Shown here in pieces: positions 1 through 9,261 of a stretch of DNA of 64,000 bases. The translations under genes were made by a program, and so were the position numbers. The stretch covers positions 16,425 through 80,424 of the forward strand of contig CANRLZ010000003.1 of assembly GCA_947631595.1 (NCBI GenBank), read 5' to 3'. The notes below the pieces were generated by a model. It did no database searches, was not told the DNA's origin, and saw nothing but the letters and a program-made list of their open reading frames with translations. Position 1 is the first letter of the stretch. Every line of letters starts with the position of its first letter. The DNA is from an uncultured Oscillospiraceae bacterium (GTDB lineage Bacteria; Bacillota; Clostridia; Oscillospirales; Oscillospiraceae).

Positions 1-522
1 CTGGAGGGTCTGGGGGGTGTCGTCCTCCCGAATGGCCACGGCCTTTTGGGCGATGATGGGGCCTCCGTCCGGCTCGGCGGTGACAAAGTGGACGGTGGCG
101 CCGGTGACCTTGACGCCGTATTCCAGCGCCCGCTCATGGACCCGCAGGCCGTAGAATCCCTCCCCGCAGAAGGAGGGGATGAGGGCGGGGTGGACGTTCA
201 AAATGGCGTTTTCAAAGGCGTTCACAAATTCCTCGGTGAGGATATGCATGAACCCCGCCAAAATAATGAGATCCGCCTTCCACGCCCGGCACCGCTCCAG
301 CAGGGTCAGGGAGTAGGCGCGGTGGTCGGGGTAGTCCCGCCGGGGGACCACCTCGCCGGGCACCCCCGCCTGGGCGGCTCGCTCCAGGGCGTAAGCCCCC
401 TCCTTGGAGGAGATCACGGCGACGATCTCACCGCCGGTGAGTTCGCCGCGTTTTTGCGCGTCCAGCAGGGCCTGGAGGTTGGTGCCGCCGCCGGAGACCA
501 GGACGACGATCCGCTTCAGCAT
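1..522 (-). CDS. purN: Phosphoribosylglycinamide formyltransferase (partial, 3' end outside window)
   Basis: GAR transformylase, which converts GAR to formyl-GAR using 10-formyl-THF in de novo purine synthesis (cytosol). Not in the ORF track because it runs off the left edge. Reading back from the ATG at 522 gives MLKRIVVLVSGGGTNLQ, the usual PurN start with its glycine loop. The formyl-transfer motif region ILNVHPALIPSF follows, then GVKVTGATVHFV. 174 codons are present of about 200 expected. The start lies inside the last codons of purM (7-nt overlap), so the two are translationally coupled. It is the last visible gene of the purine operon. Confidence 0.95.
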   Translation of the reverse strand, partial: MLKRIVVLVSGGGTNLQALLDAQKRGELTGGEIVAVISSKEGAYALERAAQAGVPGEVVPRRDYPDHRAYSLTLLERCRAWKADLIILAGFMHILTEEFVNAFENAILNVHPALIPSFCGEGFYGLRVHERALEYGVKVTGATVHFVTAEPDGGPIIAQKAVAIREDDTPQTLQ

Positions 523-1553
523 AGCGCCACCTTCTCCTTCCCCCAGACGATCTCCCCCAGGACGTAGGCATTCACGCCGTTCTCCCCCAGGGCGGCCAGG
601 GCACGGTCGGCGGTGTCCGGGGAGACCACCAGGGTCATGCCCACGCCCATGTTGAAGGTGTTGAACATATCCCGCTCCGGGATGTTCCCCATCCGCTGGA
701 TGAGGCCGAAGATGGGCAGGGTGCGGACGGCGGCCTTTTCCAGCCTGGCGCACAGCCCGTCTGGGATGCAGCGGGGGATGTTCTCGTAGAACCCACCGCC
801 GGTGATGTGGCTCACGCCCTTCACGTCGGCGGCGGCCAGGGCGGCCAGCACGGGCTTGACGTAGATGGCGGTGGGGCGGAGCAGAACTTCGCCCAAGCTC
901 CCGTCCAGCTCGTCGTAGCGCTTGCCCAGGTCGGTCCGCTCCACGTCAAAGACCTTGCGCACCAGGGAGAAGCCGTTGGAGTGTACGCCGGTGGAGGGGA
1001 GGGCCAAAACCACGTCCCCAGGGGCCATCCGGCCCTGGTCGATGACCTTGGCCCTGTCCACGATGCCCACGGAGAAGCCCGCCAGGTCGTAGTCGTCCGG
1101 GGCCATGGTGCCGGGGTGCTCGGCGGTCTCCCCGCCGATGAGGGCGCACCCGGCCTGTACACAGCCCTCGGCCACGCCGGAGACCAGCTGGGCCACCTTT
1201 TCCGGGATGTTCTTGCCGATGGCGATGTAGTCCAGGAAGAAGAGGGGCTTTGCCCCGCAGCAGATAATGTCGTTGACGCACATGGCCACGCAGTCGATAC
1301 CCACGGTGTCGTGCTTGTCCATGAGCTGGGCGACGCGCTGTTTGGTGCCCACCCCGTCGGTGCCGGAGACCAGCACCGGCTCGGACATACCGGAGATGTC
1401 GGGGGCGAACAGGCCGCCAAAGCCGCCCAGGTCGGAGACCACACCGGGGATGAAGGTGCGCTCCACGTGCTTTTTCATCAGCTTGACGCCCTCATAGCCC
1501 GCCTGAATGTCCACCCCGGCGGCGGCGTAGGACGCGGAATGACTTTCGCTCAT
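516..1553 (-). CDS. purM: Phosphoribosylformylglycinamidine cyclo-ligase (AIR synthetase)
   Basis: Closes the imidazole ring (FGAM + ATP to AIR), step 5 of purine synthesis. 345 residues, normal for PurM. Visible family motifs are the LVSGTDGVGTK loop near residue 62, the ALIGGETAEHPG segment near residue 137, and the ALPSTGVHSNGFSLVR segment near residue 185. The start codon overlaps the purF stop by 4 nt (ATGA type) and its own end overlaps purN. Translational coupling through the whole purine operon is therefore likely. Confidence 0.97.
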   Translation of the reverse strand: MSESHSASYAAAGVDIQAGYEGVKLMKKHVERTFIPGVVSDLGGFGGLFAPDISGMSEPVLVSGTDGVGTKQRVAQLMDKHDTVGIDCVAMCVNDIICCGAKPLFFLDYIAIGKNIPEKVAQLVSGVAEGCVQAGCALIGGETAEHPGTMAPDDYDLAGFSVGIVDRAKVIDQGRMAPGDVVLALPSTGVHSNGFSLVRKVFDVERTDLGKRYDELDGSLGEVLLRPTAIYVKPVLAALAAADVKGVSHITGGGFYENIPRCIPDGLCARLEKAAVRTLPIFGLIQRMGNIPERDMFNTFNMGVGMTLVVSPDTADRALAALGENGVNAYVLGEIVWGKEKVALC

Positions 1554-2977
1554 GTGTCGATCTCACTTTCAAAGATATTTTTTTCCGCCTGATCGGGCAC
1601 TTCCATGGGGTAGTTCCCGGAGAAGCAGGCGTCGCAGAAGTGAAGGCGGCAGCCCCGGGCGATCTTGTCTACCGCGTCCAGGGAGAGGAAGCCCAGGGTG
1701 TCCGCGCCGATGATCTGGCGCATCTCCTCCACCGTGCGGCCGTAGGCCAGAAGCTCCCGGCTGGCGGGGATGTCCACCCCGAAGAAGCAGGGGTAGCGGA
1801 AGGGGGGCGCGGAGATGCGGAGGTGGACCTCCTTGGCCCCGGCGTCCCGTACCAGCTGGATGAGCCGGGCGCAGGTGGTGCCCCGGACGATGGAGTCGTC
1901 CACCAGGATGACCCGCTTGTCCCGGACCGCCTCCCGCAGGGCGTTCAGCTTGAGGCGCACCGAGCGCTCCCGCTGGTCCTGGCTGGGCTGGATGAAGGTG
2001 CGGCCAATGTAGCGGTTTTTGATAAGCCCCACGCCGTAGGGGATGCCGGAACACTTGGCGTAGCCGATGGCGGCGGGGATGCCGGAATCCGGCACGCCCA
2101 TGACCATGTCCGCCCCTACGGGGTGTTCCAGGGCGAGGTACTTTCCCGCCTCCTGGCGGGCAAGTTCCACCGACGCGCCGTCGATGACCGAGTCGGGGCG
2201 GGCAAAGTAGATGTACTCAAAGACGCAGACGGCGCTCTCCGCCTGGGCCTTGGCCCGGAGGGAGCGGATCTGCCCGTCAGGGCTGACCACCACCACCTCG
2301 CCTGGGTCCACGTCCCGGACAAACTCGGCGCCCAGCGCGTCCAGAGCGCAGGACTCGGAGGCGAAGACCACCGCGTCTCCGATGCGCCCCATGCACAGCG
2401 GCCGCATCCCACGGGGGTCACGGGCGGCGATGAGCTTCTGGGCGGACATGACGCACAGGGAGTACGCCCCCTGGATCACGCCCATGGTGTTGGCCACCGC
2501 CTCCTCGATGGACCCGGCCTTCAGCCGCTCCTGGACCAGGGTGTAGACCAATACCTCTGTATCCGAGGAGGAGCGGAAGATGCCGCCCTTCAGCTCCAGC
2601 GCCCGGCGCAGCGCCCCGGCGTTGACCAGGTTGCCGTTGTGGGCCAGGGCCAGGTTGCCCTTCACATGGGAGATGGCAAGGGGTTGGGCGTTCTCCGGGC
2701 GGGGTTCGCCGGTGGTGGAGTAGCGCACATGGCCGATGGCCATATTCCCCGGCATGGCGTCCAGCCGCTGTTGGCTGAACACCTCCCCCACCAGTCCAAC
2801 GTCCCGGTGGCAGCGGATCACGCCCTTGTGGTTGACGGCGATGCCGCAGGCCTCCTGGCCCCGGTGCTGGAGGGCAAACAGGGCGGCGTAGGTCTCGTGG
2901 GCCGGGTCGAGTTTAGAACCGGGCGGCGTCCAAATGCCGAAGACGCCGCACTCCTCGTGGAGTTCCTCTTGGCTCAT
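1550..2977 (-). CDS. purF: Amidophosphoribosyltransferase (glutamine-dependent PurF)
   Basis: Commits PRPP to purine synthesis by making phosphoribosylamine from PRPP and glutamine. Residues 1-9 look like the cleaved propeptide, and Cys10 in EECGVFGI is the expected N-terminal glutaminase nucleophile. The PRPP-binding loop VILVDDSIVRGTT is intact. Cysteines in AVCVFEYIYFARP, FRYPCFFG and HFCDACFSG match the four Fe-S ligands of Bacillus-type PurF, so an oxygen-sensitive [4Fe-4S] cluster is likely. 475 residues is typical. It lies 4 nt downstream of a second PurF homologue and overlaps purM by 4 nt. Confidence 0.97.
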   Translation of the reverse strand: MSQEELHEECGVFGIWTPPGSKLDPAHETYAALFALQHRGQEACGIAVNHKGVIRCHRDVGLVGEVFSQQRLDAMPGNMAIGHVRYSTTGEPRPENAQPLAISHVKGNLALAHNGNLVNAGALRRALELKGGIFRSSSDTEVLVYTLVQERLKAGSIEEAVANTMGVIQGAYSLCVMSAQKLIAARDPRGMRPLCMGRIGDAVVFASESCALDALGAEFVRDVDPGEVVVVSPDGQIRSLRAKAQAESAVCVFEYIYFARPDSVIDGASVELARQEAGKYLALEHPVGADMVMGVPDSGIPAAIGYAKCSGIPYGVGLIKNRYIGRTFIQPSQDQRERSVRLKLNALREAVRDKRVILVDDSIVRGTTCARLIQLVRDAGAKEVHLRISAPPFRYPCFFGVDIPASRELLAYGRTVEEMRQIIGADTLGFLSLDAVDKIARGCRLHFCDACFSGNYPMEVPDQAEKNIFESEIDT

Positions 2978-2981
2978 GGGA

Positions 2982-4403
2982 TCATTCCTTCCCGTTCCAG
3001 CAGTAGGTGCAGACCTTGTCCGGGTCCACGCCGATGGCCTCCAGCAGACCGTCCAACGACTGGTAGCCCAGGGAGGCGAAGCCCAGGGTCTCGCAGATGG
3101 TCTTGAGCATACACTGGCCGCGCTCCGTGGTGGCGTCGGCGTACTCCTCCAGATGCTCCTGCCCCTCGTCGCCCTCCAGCTTCTGGATGGTGGAGCGGGC
3201 GAGCAGGTCCATGTCCGAGTTGCTGCGGGAGAAGTTCAGGTACTTGCACCCGTACATGATGGGCGGGCAGGCCGAGCGCATATGGACCTCTTTGGCGCCG
3301 GAGTCGTAGAGGAACTCCACCGTCTCCCGCAGTTGGGTGCCCCGGACGATGGAGTCGTCCACAAAGAGCAGGCGCTTGCCCTCGATGAGTTCCGGGACGG
3401 GGATCTGCTTCATCTTGGCCACCTGGTTGCGCATCTCCTGGTTGGCGGGCATGAAGGAGCGCGGCCAGGTGGGGGTGTACTTCACAAAGGGCCGGGCAAA
3501 GGTCATGTGGGCCTGGTTGGCGTAGCCGATGGCGTGGGGGACGCCGGAGTCGGGGATCCCGGCCACGTAGTCCACCTCGGGGATGCCGCCGCGGGCGGCC
3601 TCGTCCCTGGCCATGACCTCGCCGTTGTGGCAGCGCATGACCTCCACGTTCACCCCCTCGTACCGGGAGTTGGGGTAGCCGTAGTAGGTCCACAGAAAGG
3701 CGCAGATCTTCAGATCCTTCCCGGCGGGGGAGAGGGTCTCGTACCCGTCCGCGGTGAGGCGGACGATCTCCTGGGGACCCAGCTCGTAGGCGTCCTCGTA
3801 GCCCAGCTTGTGGTAGGCGAAGGACTCAAAGGAGGCGCAGCAGCCGTCTTCTGATCTTCCGATCAGGATGGGCAGCCGCCCAAACTTGTCACGGGCGGCG
3901 ATGATGCCTGTTTCGGTGAGGATGAGGATGGTGATGGACCCGTCGATCTCCTCCTGGGCGTAGCGGATGCCCTCCACAAGGTCGCCCTTCTGGTTGATGA
4001 GGGCGGCCACCAGTTCCGACTCGTTCACCTTCCCGGAACTCATGGCCATAAACTGGTGACCGGGCTTGTCGAAGTGGCGGGAGACCAGCTCCTCGGCGTT
4101 GTTGATGCGCCCCACGGTGCTGATGGCGTAGATGCCCAGGTGGGAGCGGATGAGCAGGGGCTGGGGGTCGCTGTCGCTGATGCAGCCGATCCCGGCGGTG
4201 CCGGAGAAGTCGTGGAGGTCCCGTTCAAACTTGGTGCGAAACGGGGTGCCCTCGATGTTGTGGATCTGGCGCTGGAACCCGCCCTGGGGGGAGTAAAAGA
4301 CCATGCCGCCCCGGCGGGTGCCCAGATGGGAGTGGTAGTCGGTGCCGAAGAAAACGTCCAGCACTACGTCGCGCTTGGCGACCGCGCCGAAAAATCCGCC
4401 CAT
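2982..4403 (-). CDS. PurF paralogue lacking the glutaminase cysteine
   Basis: A second amidophosphoribosyltransferase-like protein of 473 residues. It begins MGGFFGAVAK, so Gly stands where active PurF has the N-terminal Cys; no propeptide-Cys arrangement is visible. The phosphoribosyltransferase half is preserved, with PRPP loop LLFVDDSIVRGTQ and the PDSGVPHAIG segment. Cysteines in KICAFLWTYYG, MYGCKYLNF and the C-terminal VCTYCWNGKE match the Fe-S ligands. I recall a very similar protein in many Clostridia, so this looks like a conserved paralogue rather than decay. It may use free ammonia, pair with the true PurF or act as a regulator; the function is unknown. Confidence 0.85.
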   Translation of the reverse strand: MGGFFGAVAKRDVVLDVFFGTDYHSHLGTRRGGMVFYSPQGGFQRQIHNIEGTPFRTKFERDLHDFSGTAGIGCISDSDPQPLLIRSHLGIYAISTVGRINNAEELVSRHFDKPGHQFMAMSSGKVNESELVAALINQKGDLVEGIRYAQEEIDGSITILILTETGIIAARDKFGRLPILIGRSEDGCCASFESFAYHKLGYEDAYELGPQEIVRLTADGYETLSPAGKDLKICAFLWTYYGYPNSRYEGVNVEVMRCHNGEVMARDEAARGGIPEVDYVAGIPDSGVPHAIGYANQAHMTFARPFVKYTPTWPRSFMPANQEMRNQVAKMKQIPVPELIEGKRLLFVDDSIVRGTQLRETVEFLYDSGAKEVHMRSACPPIMYGCKYLNFSRSNSDMDLLARSTIQKLEGDEGQEHLEEYADATTERGQCMLKTICETLGFASLGYQSLDGLLEAIGVDPDKVCTYCWNGKE

Positions 4404-4404
4404 C

Positions 4405-5111
<707 letters not shown>

Positions 5112-5115
<4 letters not shown>

Positions 5116-5609
5116 TTTGCCTGCTCCTCCTGTAAAGTTTTATCCTTTTCCATCACAGCGCGTTCCATATCCGCCTTGTGTTCCCGCAGCTTCTCCGTCA
5201 GGGCCGGGTCTCCCAGGGCCAGGATCTGGGCGGCCAGGATGGCGGCGTTGCCGCCCCCGTCCACCGCCACGCAGGCCACCGGGATGCCGGAGGGCATCTG
5301 CACCATGGACAGCAGGGAGTCCAGCCCGCCCATCATGGAGGTCTTCATGGGCACGCCGATGACGGGGAGGGTGGTGTAGGCGGCCAGGACCCCGGCCAGG
5401 TGGGCGGCCTTCCCGGCGGCGGCGATGATGACGCCGAAGCCGTTGTCCGCCGCCGCGGAGGCGAAGGCCTCCGCCTGGGCGGGGGTGCGGTGGGCGGAGA
5501 TGACCCGCGCCTCATAGGGGATGCCGAAGCGCTTCAGGGCGCGCAGACAGGGCTCCATCGCGGGGAGATCGGAGTCCGAACCCAGGACGACAGCAACTTT
5601 TCCAGCCAT
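5112..5609 (-). CDS. purE: N5-carboxyaminoimidazole ribonucleotide mutase
   Basis: Class I PurE, interconverting N5-CAIR and CAIR; no PurK is seen here. The motif [12 protein letters not shown] near the N-terminus, [12 protein letters not shown] and [17 protein letters not shown] are the CAIR-binding segments of the family. The ORF track starts at 5645, but the start at 5609 ([10 protein letters not shown]) is preferred. It has a GGAGG six bases upstream and gives the usual N-terminus at 165 residues. First gene of the purine operon. Confidence 0.95.
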
Positions 5610-5650
5610 TGGACGCCTCCTTATACACATAAAAAATGAATGCACCCTAT

Positions 5651-5679
5651 ATGATACCGAATTGTGGCGAAATTTTCAA
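5651..5679 (-). promoter_or_regulatory. Sigma-A-type promoter of the purine operon
   Basis: Reading the minus strand, TTGAAA is followed after exactly 17 bases by TATCAT. The predicted start lies about 35 bases upstream of purE. The leader is too short for a purine riboswitch, and no PurR-box pair was recognised. Confidence 0.7.
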
Positions 5680-5812
5680 GGTGTACCGGGGAATTTGGTG
5701 GTTTTTCATGGTGCGGAGGCCCTGGGAGAGGCCTTCTTTGGGAGTTTCGCCCCATGGCCCCTGGTGGCAGGCCGGGCGCGGCGGCATAGGATGGGCCAGG
5801 GGAGTGAGTGCT

Positions 5813-6067
5813 ATGGTCTATGATTTCCTGATCTGTCGTTCCCTCACCTATGCCCAGCGCACCGCCTCCGCCCTGGGTCGGGCGGGCATTTCCGCCTATG
5901 TGACCCGAATTCCCCGCGCGATCTCCGGGGAGGGGTGCGGCTACGCGGTGAAGGTCTCCCAGCGCAAGCGCTCGGACGCACTGCGGGTACTGAGCCGGGT
6001 GGGGATCGCCCCCCTGCGGATCTATGCCCTGGAGCCGAGCGGGACCTACCGGGAGGTGACGGCGTGA
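5813..6067 (+). CDS. DUF3343 family putative Se/S carrier protein
   Basis: Small protein of 84 residues. The track ORF begins at 5636, but the ATG at 5813 has a GGGGAGTG Shine-Dalgarno and gives the expected family start MVYDFLICRSLTYAQRTASAL. The diagnostic feature is the Cys-Gly in ISGEGCGYAVKV. DUF3343 proteins are small, TusA/YedF-associated putative sulfur or selenium carriers. Its TGA overlaps the GTG start of the cysteine-desulfurase-family gene (GTGA), so the two are co-translated and probably work as donor and carrier. The family assignment is by motif and neighbour; the metabolic role is inferred. Confidence 0.75.
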   Translation: MVYDFLICRSLTYAQRTASALGRAGISAYVTRIPRAISGEGCGYAVKVSQRKRSDALRVLSRVGIAPLRIYALEPSGTYREVTA

Positions 6068-7194
6068 TCTATCTGGACAGCGCCGCCACCACGCTGCAAA
6101 AGCCCCAGGCTGTGGCGCGCGCCGCCGCCTGGGCGGTACGCGCCTGCGCAAGTCCCGGCCGGGGGAGCCACCAGCCCGCCGCTCTCGCCGCCGAGACCGC
6201 CTTCGCCTGCCGCCAGGCGGTGGCCGAGCTGTTGGGTGTGGGCGACCCGGAGCGGGTGGTCTTCACCTGCAACGCCACCCACGCCCTGAACCTGGCCATC
6301 GCCGCCCTGGTGTCCCCCGGGGACCCGGTGGTGATCTCCGGCTGGGAGCACAACGCCGTGACCCGTCCGCTGTACGCCCTGGGGGCGGAGGTGCGGGTGG
6401 CCGCCGGGCCGCTCTTTGACGCCGACGCCGCCCTGGACGCCTTTGACCGCCTGGTGACGGCGGAGGTCAAGTGCGTGGTCTGTACCCAGTGCTCCAACGT
6501 CTTCGGCATGGTTCTGCCTATCCAGGCCATCGCCGGGCTGTGCCGGCAGCGGGGGGTGCCGCTGATCGTGGACGCCTCCCAGAGCGCCGGGGCGCTGCCG
6601 GTGGACCTGGAGGGGTGGGGCGCCGCCTTCGTGGCCCTGCCGGGGCACAAGGGCCTCTATGGCCCCCAGGGCACCGGTCTCCTGCTGTGCGGGAAGGAGG
6701 CCGCCGTCCGCCCCGTCCTCTTCGGCGGGACGGGCAGCGCCTCCCTGCGCCAGGAGATGCCCGACTTCCTGCCCGACCGCCTGGAGGCGGGCACCCACAA
6801 CATCCCCGGCGTCGCCGGGCTGCTGGAGGGGGTGCGCTTCGTGGCGGAACGCGGGCCGGAGAACATTCTGGCCCACGAGCGGCGGCTGGTGGCCCTGACG
6901 CGGGACGGTTTGACCCAACTGCCCGGCCTGGAGGTCTTCGGCGGCGGCCTGGGGCCGGAGCAGGGGAGCGCCCTCTCCTTCCGGGTCCACGGCATGGACT
7001 GCGAGGCGGTGGCCGCCTGGCTGGGGGAGCGGGGCGTGGCCGTCCGCGCCGGGCTTCACTGTGCCCCTCTGGCGCACCGGACGGCGGGGACGCTGGACAC
7101 CGGCACCGTCCGGGTCAGCTTCTCCGCCTACAACTCCGCCATCGAGGTGGAGCGGTTTTTGTCCATCATGGAGCGCATGGTCCGCAAACGGTGA
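6064..7194 (+). CDS. Cysteine desulfurase family protein (class V aminotransferase, TIGR01977-like)
   Basis: PLP-dependent enzyme expected to release sulfur or selenium from cysteine or selenocysteine as an enzyme-bound persulfide. Starts VIYLDSAATTLQKPQ with a GTG overlapping the upstream stop. The PLP lysine is in LPGHKGLYGPQGTG, and the likely persulfide cysteine is in VRAGLHCAPLAH near the C-terminus. 376 residues, typical of the SufS-related subgroup that sits beside DUF3343, yedF or selD genes rather than beside sufU/iscU. No Fe-S scaffold gene is nearby, which argues against general Fe-S assembly. Confidence 0.85.
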   Translation: MIYLDSAATTLQKPQAVARAAAWAVRACASPGRGSHQPAALAAETAFACRQAVAELLGVGDPERVVFTCNATHALNLAIAALVSPGDPVVISGWEHNAVTRPLYALGAEVRVAAGPLFDADAALDAFDRLVTAEVKCVVCTQCSNVFGMVLPIQAIAGLCRQRGVPLIVDASQSAGALPVDLEGWGAAFVALPGHKGLYGPQGTGLLLCGKEAAVRPVLFGGTGSASLRQEMPDFLPDRLEAGTHNIPGVAGLLEGVRFVAERGPENILAHERRLVALTRDGLTQLPGLEVFGGGLGPEQGSALSFRVHGMDCEAVAAWLGERGVAVRAGLHCAPLAHRTAGTLDTGTVRVSFSAYNSAIEVERFLSIMERMVRKR

Positions 7195-7207
7195 GAAAAC
7201 GTACAGG

Positions 7208-7240
7208 GGAGGGTTCGGGAGACCGGACCCTCCTTTCCTT
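7208..7240 (+). terminator. Intrinsic terminator after the desulfurase gene
   Basis: An 11-bp stem (GGAGGGTTCGG with CCGGACCCTCC, one G-T pair) is closed by a GAGA tetraloop and followed by TTTCCTT. It separates the DUF3343/desulfurase pair from the aromatic amino acid genes. Confidence 0.75.
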
Positions 7241-7251
7241 GGAAATAGGGC

Positions 7252-7280
7252 TTGACTTTAACAGCTAAAAGTGCTAAAGT
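7252..7280 (+). promoter_or_regulatory. Promoter of the DAHP synthase gene
   Basis: TTGACT, 17 bases, then TAAAGT, ending about 25 bases before the ATG at 7306. The -35 is strong and the -10 is a 4/6 match. Confidence 0.55.
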
Positions 7281-7305
7281 GTACGAACAAAGGAAGTGAA
7301 TTATT

Positions 7306-8322
7306 ATGGTCGTCATTCTCAAACCTGACCACACACAAGAACAGCTTCACGCCGCCGTTGCCGCCATGGAAGCCGGCGGGGTCAAGGTCATGATCTCCAA
7401 GGGCAGCGAGACCACCATCCTGGGCGCGGAGGGCAACGCCGCCGGCCTGGATGAGGAGCTTCTGGGCCAACTCCCCGGCGTAGATCGGGTCATGCGGGTG
7501 TCCGAACCCTTCAAGATGGCCAACCGCAAGTACCACCCCGACGACTCGGTGATTGACATCGGCCGGGGGGTGAGCGTGGGCGGAAAGCGCCTGACGGTCA
7601 TCGCCGGCCCTTGCTCCGTGGAGAGCGAGGAGCAGATGGTGGGCATCGCCCAGAGCGTGCAGAAGAGCGGCGCGCTGGCCATGCGGGGCGGCGCGTACAA
7701 ACCCCGCACCTCCCCCTATTCCTTCCAGGGTATGGGGGTGGAGGGCGTCCGCCTGCTCATGGAGGCCCGGGAGAAGACCAACATGCCCATCGTCACCGAG
7801 CTGATGAGTTCCGACCAGCTGCCCTTCTTTGAGGAGTGCGTGGACGTGATCCAGATCGGCGCCCGGAATATGCAGAACTTCGACCTTCTGAAGAAGGTTG
7901 GCCGGTGCAAGAAGCCGATCCTGCTGAAGCGGGGTCTGTCCTCCACCATCGAGGAGTGGCTGATGAGCGCGGAGTATATCATGGCCGAGGGCAACCTGAA
8001 CGTCATCCTCTGCGAGCGCGGCATCCGCACCTTTGAGACCTACACCCGCAACACCCTGGATCTGTCCGCGGTGCTGGCGGTGAAGAAGCTCTCCCACCTG
8101 CCCGTCATCGTTGACCCCTCCCACGCCTGCGGCAAGGCGTGGATGGTGGAGCGCATGGCCATGGCCGCCATCGCCGCCGGGGCGGACGGTCTCATCATCG
8201 AGGTACACAACGACCCGGAGCACGCCCTGTGCGACGGGGCGCAGTCCATCACCCCCCAGCAGTTCGAGGCCCTGATGCCCAAGCTGGACAGCGTCGCCAA
8301 GTGCGTGGATCGCTGTCTCTGA
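7306..8322 (+). CDS. aroF: 3-deoxy-7-phosphoheptulonate synthase (DAHP synthase, type I-beta)
   Basis: First step of the shikimate pathway: PEP + erythrose-4-phosphate to DAHP. 338 residues. An N-terminal ferredoxin-like regulatory domain occupies about residues 1-70 (MVVILKPDHTQEQLHAAV). The catalytic barrel follows, with TVIAGPCSVESEEQM, RGGAYKPRTSPYSFQG and the metal-binding IVDPSHACGK. RBS AAAGGAAG precedes the ATG. It is followed after 13 bases by prephenate dehydrogenase, a pairing that feeds tyrosine synthesis. The N-terminal domain is the usual site of feedback control in this type. Confidence 0.95.
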   Translation: MVVILKPDHTQEQLHAAVAAMEAGGVKVMISKGSETTILGAEGNAAGLDEELLGQLPGVDRVMRVSEPFKMANRKYHPDDSVIDIGRGVSVGGKRLTVIAGPCSVESEEQMVGIAQSVQKSGALAMRGGAYKPRTSPYSFQGMGVEGVRLLMEAREKTNMPIVTELMSSDQLPFFEECVDVIQIGARNMQNFDLLKKVGRCKKPILLKRGLSSTIEEWLMSAEYIMAEGNLNVILCERGIRTFETYTRNTLDLSAVLAVKKLSHLPVIVDPSHACGKAWMVERMAMAAIAAGADGLIIEVHNDPEHALCDGAQSITPQQFEALMPKLDSVAKCVDRCL

Positions 8323-8335
8323 GAGGGTAGGGGAG

Positions 8336-9202
8336 ATGGGCGGCAAGACCGTGGCCGTGGTGGGCCTGGGTCTGATCGGAGGCTCGGTGGCCATGGCCCT
8401 GAAGGGCTTTGAGGACTACCGCGTTCTGGGGGCGGTGCGCTCCCAGAAGACCTACGACTTTGCCCTGGCCCACGGCGTCTGCGACCAGGTGACCCTGGAC
8501 GCCGCCCAGGCGGTCCGGGAGGCGGACGTGGTGTGGCTCTGCCTCCCGCCGGAGGCGATCCTGGACTTTTTCCAGACCCATAGAGACGACTTCAAGCCCG
8601 GCAGCCTGGTCACCGACGTGTGCGGCGTCAAGACCGCCATCGTCCAGGGCGCGAAGGAGAGCCTGCCCGACACGGTGGACTTCATCGGCTGCCACCCCAT
8701 GGCGGGCAAGGAGGTCTCCGGCGTTGCCAATGCCGACCGCGACCTCTTCCGCAACGCCCACTGTATCCTCACCCCCGACGACACCAACGACCCCGCCCAC
8801 GTGGCGCTCCTGGAGCGGATGGCCCGGTACATGGGCTTCCGGGACGTCGTCCGCACCACGCCCCAGCAGCACGACGCCATCATCGCCTACACCAGCCAGG
8901 TCATGCACATCATGGCCGTCGCGGTGTGCGACGACCCCGACCTCTTCGACTGCCAGGGGTTTGAGGGCGGCTCCTTCCGGGACTGCACCCGCGTGGCCGC
9001 CCTGGACGTGCCCCTATGGACGCAGCTCTTCTCTCTGAATGCCCCGGCGCTGTGCAAGGTCATCCAGACCCTGGAGGACAATTTGCGCGCCTACCGGGAG
9101 GCTATCGCCTCCGGGGATCGGGACGCCCTGGCCGCCAAGCTCCAGTACTCCTCCGACCGCAAGCGCCGGATGAATTTTGACAGCCCCGCGCCGGGAAAAT
9201 AA
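8336..9202 (+). CDS. tyrA: Prephenate dehydrogenase
   Basis: Oxidises prephenate to 4-hydroxyphenylpyruvate for tyrosine. 288 residues, the single-domain form without chorismate mutase or an ACT domain. The NAD-binding Rossmann loop is VAVVGLGLIGGSVA at the N-terminus. The catalytic-histidine segments FIGCHPMAGKEVSG and TPQQHDAIIAYTSQVMH are present. It follows aroF closely and ends just before a strong shared terminator. Confidence 0.95.
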   Translation: MGGKTVAVVGLGLIGGSVAMALKGFEDYRVLGAVRSQKTYDFALAHGVCDQVTLDAAQAVREADVVWLCLPPEAILDFFQTHRDDFKPGSLVTDVCGVKTAIVQGAKESLPDTVDFIGCHPMAGKEVSGVANADRDLFRNAHCILTPDDTNDPAHVALLERMARYMGFRDVVRTTPQQHDAIIAYTSQVMHIMAVAVCDDPDLFDCQGFEGGSFRDCTRVAALDVPLWTQLFSLNAPALCKVIQTLEDNLRAYREAIASGDRDALAAKLQYSSDRKRRMNFDSPAPGK

Positions 9203-9212
9203 CTGGAACTGC

Positions 9213-9248
9213 AAAAAGCACCTCACCAGGCGGTGAGGTGCTTTTTTT
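9213..9248. terminator. Bidirectional terminator between tyrA and the clpE-like gene
   Basis: Perfect hairpin AGCACCTCACC / GGTGAGGTGCT with an A-run on the left and a T-run on the right. It can serve both the plus-strand aroF-tyrA unit and the minus-strand Clp gene ending at 9262. Confidence 0.9.
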
Positions 9249-9261
9249 ATCCCCTTGTCTG

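Noticed and set aside
5610-5812. Purine riboswitch upstream of purE
   Set aside because: The leader between promoter and start is only about 35 bases and no conserved purine-aptamer core was seen.
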